Below are positions 62,510-64,000 of a stretch of DNA of 64,000 bases, piece by piece. The notes under the pieces are model-generated. The model searched no databases. It was given only the letters and a program-made list of their open reading frames with translations, and had not been told where the DNA came from. Source of the stretch: Gordonia sp. OPL2 (GTDB taxonomy: Bacteria; Actinomycetota; Actinomycetes; Mycobacteriales; Mycobacteriaceae). The stretch is from NCBI RefSeq assembly GCF_003797825.1, contig NZ_RKME01000022.1, positions 34,043-98,042 of the forward strand. The letters are read 5' to 3'. A program made the translations under genes and the position numbers. How positions within the stretch are numbered: position 1 is the stretch's first letter; each line of letters opens with the position of its first letter.

Positions 62510-63862
62510 ATGAAGAAGTACCTGGCGTTCGCCGATGAGGAGTTCGACGGCCAGTTCGGCCGCACTCTGCAGGCCGCAGCCATCGGCGCCGCCGATCTCG
62601 GCGAGGCGTTCGCGACCGCCCGCGACATCGGCGACAAGTACGACACACAACGCTGGTACGACCAGTGGCTCGCCCGCGCCGAATCCGTCCGGGATGCCGC
62701 CGAACGCGCTTACGTCGGTGGGCACCTCGTCACCGCGCACGAGTCGTATCTGCGCGCAAGCGAGTACTACCGGCAGGCTTACTTCTACCTCCGGACCGAT
62801 CTCGATGACCAACGCCTGCAGGATGCCTATCAGGCTCACTGCCGGACCTTCCGGCACGCCATGGAGTTGCTCCCCCGCACGAGCAGCCCGATCGTCGCCG
62901 AGGAGGTGACCATCCCCGTCACCGCCGACTCGCTCGCGGGTCCGGCACCCGTAGGTCCCGCGCCCGTCACCGCCGACACGGCCGACATGGCCGCTCCCAC
63001 CGAGTCTGCCGCGACCACAGAGACCACAACCACCGGCACTCCTCACCCGACCGCCATCCACGCCTGGCTCTTCCGCCCGGACTCGAACACCGACCGCGCA
63101 CGTCCGACAATCGTGATGCCCTGCGGCTATGACTCCACCGCCGAGTCGGGCTGGGGATTCGCCCAGGGCGCCCTCGCCCGTGGATTCAATGTCCTCAGCG
63201 TCGAGGGCCCCGGCCAGGGCGCATCGCTGATCGTCGATCGCATCTACTTCCGCCGCGACTACGAGGTCGTGCTCTCACAGATCCTCGACTGGCTCGAGTC
63301 CGCTCCCGGCGTCGACGGGGCCCGGCTGGTCGCGATGGGCCGCTCGTTCGCGGGCTACCTCGTCCCGCGCGGTGTGGCCGTCGATCACCGGGTCGCCGCG
63401 ATGGTCTGCGATCCTGCCCAACCCGACATGGGCGCCAAGATCCCCGGCGGGTGGAAGGGCCGCATCGCTGCGCCGCTGATGACAGCGCTGAGCAAGATCA
63501 GCCGCGAACGCGACGACTTCTTCCGCGCACGCATGGCCTGCCACGGCGTCGACACCATCGCCGACTACTTTGCCGAACTGGCGACATTCACCTTCACCGA
63601 CATCGCCGCCGACATCGCGTGCCCGACACTCATCGTCGAATCTCCCGGCGACCCGGTCGGCGGACAGGGACAGACGCTCTTCGACGCGCTCACCGTCGAG
63701 ACGAAGCGACTGATCACCCCCGACCCGGACAGCGGCATCTCCGGGCACTGCGGCGGTGTCGGACAGCGGGTCTGGGATGCCGTGGTCTATGACTGGCTCG
63801 AGGACACCCTCGCCCGGATCACCGACCCGACGGTTCCCGCCCGGGAGCCGGCGACGAAGTAG
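62510..63862 (+). CDS. alpha/beta hydrolase (DUF1100 / dipeptidyl-peptidase-like)
   Basis: A 450-residue alpha/beta hydrolase with a helical N-terminal cap (about 1-135) as in 2,6-dihydroxypseudooxynicotine hydrolase and FrsA-like esterases. The catalytic region has the nucleophile elbow GRSFAGY (about residue 280), Asp in ESPGDPVGG and His in SGHCGGVG. A 30-residue Ala/Thr/Pro-rich insert (about 140-175) separates cap and core and is unusual. ATG 62510 follows ACGGAGG. It is co-directional with the AfsR-type gene. The substrate is unknown, and C-C bond or ester hydrolysis are both possible. Confidence 0.88.
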   Translation: MKKYLAFADEEFDGQFGRTLQAAAIGAADLGEAFATARDIGDKYDTQRWYDQWLARAESVRDAAERAYVGGHLVTAHESYLRASEYYRQAYFYLRTDLDDQRLQDAYQAHCRTFRHAMELLPRTSSPIVAEEVTIPVTADSLAGPAPVGPAPVTADTADMAAPTESAATTETTTTGTPHPTAIHAWLFRPDSNTDRARPTIVMPCGYDSTAESGWGFAQGALARGFNVLSVEGPGQGASLIVDRIYFRRDYEVVLSQILDWLESAPGVDGARLVAMGRSFAGYLVPRGVAVDHRVAAMVCDPAQPDMGAKIPGGWKGRIAAPLMTALSKISRERDDFFRARMACHGVDTIADYFAELATFTFTDIAADIACPTLIVESPGDPVGGQGQTLFDALTVETKRLITPDPDSGISGHCGGVGQRVWDAVVYDWLEDTLARITDPTVPAREPATK

Positions 63863-64000
63863 GGCCGCCACGGCCGCCACCGCCCGCGGATCCGCCGCCG
63901 CCGCCGCCCGCCGATCGGCCGCGGCCGCTGCCACGCGCAGATCCGCCGCCATCACCACCCGCAGATCCGCCACGACCACCCGCCGACCCACCTCCCGCAC
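63819..64000 (-). CDS. possible glycine-rich C terminus of a gene entering from the right
   Basis: On the minus strand an open frame with no start in the window encodes AGGGSAGGRGGSAGGDGG and continues in Gly/Ser/Arg-rich sequence to a stop at 63819, ending TSSPAPGREPSGR. Such tails occur on RNA helicases, nucleoid proteins and others. It would overlap the convergent hydrolase by 44 bp. Simple-sequence DNA could also produce the frame by chance, so the call is weak. Confidence 0.3.
   Translation of the reverse strand, partial: AGGGSAGGRGGSAGGDGGGSARGSGRGRSAGGGGGGSAGGGGRGGPTSSPAPGREPSGR

Noticed and set aside
63275..64000. 241-codon minus-strand frame opposite the last hydrolase
   Set aside because: It is mostly the mirror of the hydrolase gene. 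The Gly-rich frame at 63819-64000 is a better, though still weak, candidate.

Overview
The window is chromosomal DNA from a high-GC actinobacterium of the order Mycobacteriales. The supporting genes are an EphD-type hydrolase/dehydrogenase fusion, a WS/DGAT wax-ester/triacylglycerol synthase, a secreted cutinase, several acyl-CoA and SDR enzymes, a 13E12-type DUF222/HNH protein and a PAS-ANTAR regulator. Two gene pairs match the order known from Mycobacterium tuberculosis: the Fe-S reductase with its aminotransferase (Rv0338c/Rv0337c type, 8.6-13.8 kb) and udgA with dcd (Rv0322/Rv0321 type, 22.8-25.0 kb). The combination fits Gordonia or a close relative. That is an inference from gene content, not a database result.

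Layout. 0-8.4 kb: DUF4383 membrane protein, StyA-like flavoprotein, two acyltransferase-3 membrane proteins, a YdcF-type protein and a WS/DGAT. 8.6-13.8 kb: conserved Fe-S oxidoreductase with an unusual repetitive tail, a strong hairpin, and an alanine-type aminotransferase. 13.9-17.8 kb: three-gene operon (EphD-like fusion, predicted diiron PF10118 protein, ferredoxin-reductase-type electron donor). 17.8-20.9 kb: MFS exporter divergent from its TetR regulator with a palindromic operator between them, then a MerR regulator. 21-28.3 kb: proline-rich membrane protein, udgA, dcd, an exported protein with a possible frame break near its N terminus, an SDR and a TetR gene with twin operators. 28.4-34 kb: tRNA-Gly(CCC) followed by a catabolic-looking cluster (MHS transporter, IclR regulator, Dabb protein, SDR, KstD-like flavoprotein). 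34-45 kb: DUF5997 divergent from a headless LysR-type protein, F420-type NAD(P)-binding protein, pyridoxamine-oxidase-like protein, ammonium transporter coupled to a small membrane protein, cutinase, a P-type ATPase lacking usual cation ligands, NAD-epimerase, coiled-coil membrane protein and a lipoprotein. 45-50.6 kb: SDR / saccharopine-dehydrogenase-like / acyl-CoA synthetase operon divergent from a TetR with twin operators, then a PAS-ANTAR protein. 50.9-64 kb: two DHFR-fold reductases, a TIGR03086 protein, alpha/beta hydrolase, UBP zinc finger, a small protein coupled to a WXG-like/DUF1023 hydrolase, a 13E12 endonuclease-like protein with an internal tandem repeat, a membrane protein, an AfsR-type regulator and a second hydrolase. 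A glycine-rich reading frame may enter at the right edge.

Non-coding structure worth noting: a dispersed intergenic repeat family (five loci, near 6.7, 20.9, 26.8, 35.4 and 53.0 kb) built on CCTGAGGA(A/G)CGA units and capped by GTCACGAAGGGC; two TetR loci (28.3 and 49.0 kb), each with paired operators whose centres are exactly 22 bp apart; and several strong hairpins at gene ends. No phage, IS element, CRISPR array or rRNA was seen. The most promising candidates for undescribed function are the MHS-IclR-Dabb-SDR-flavoprotein cluster, possibly for importing and desaturating an alicyclic compound, and the EphD/diiron/reductase operon.
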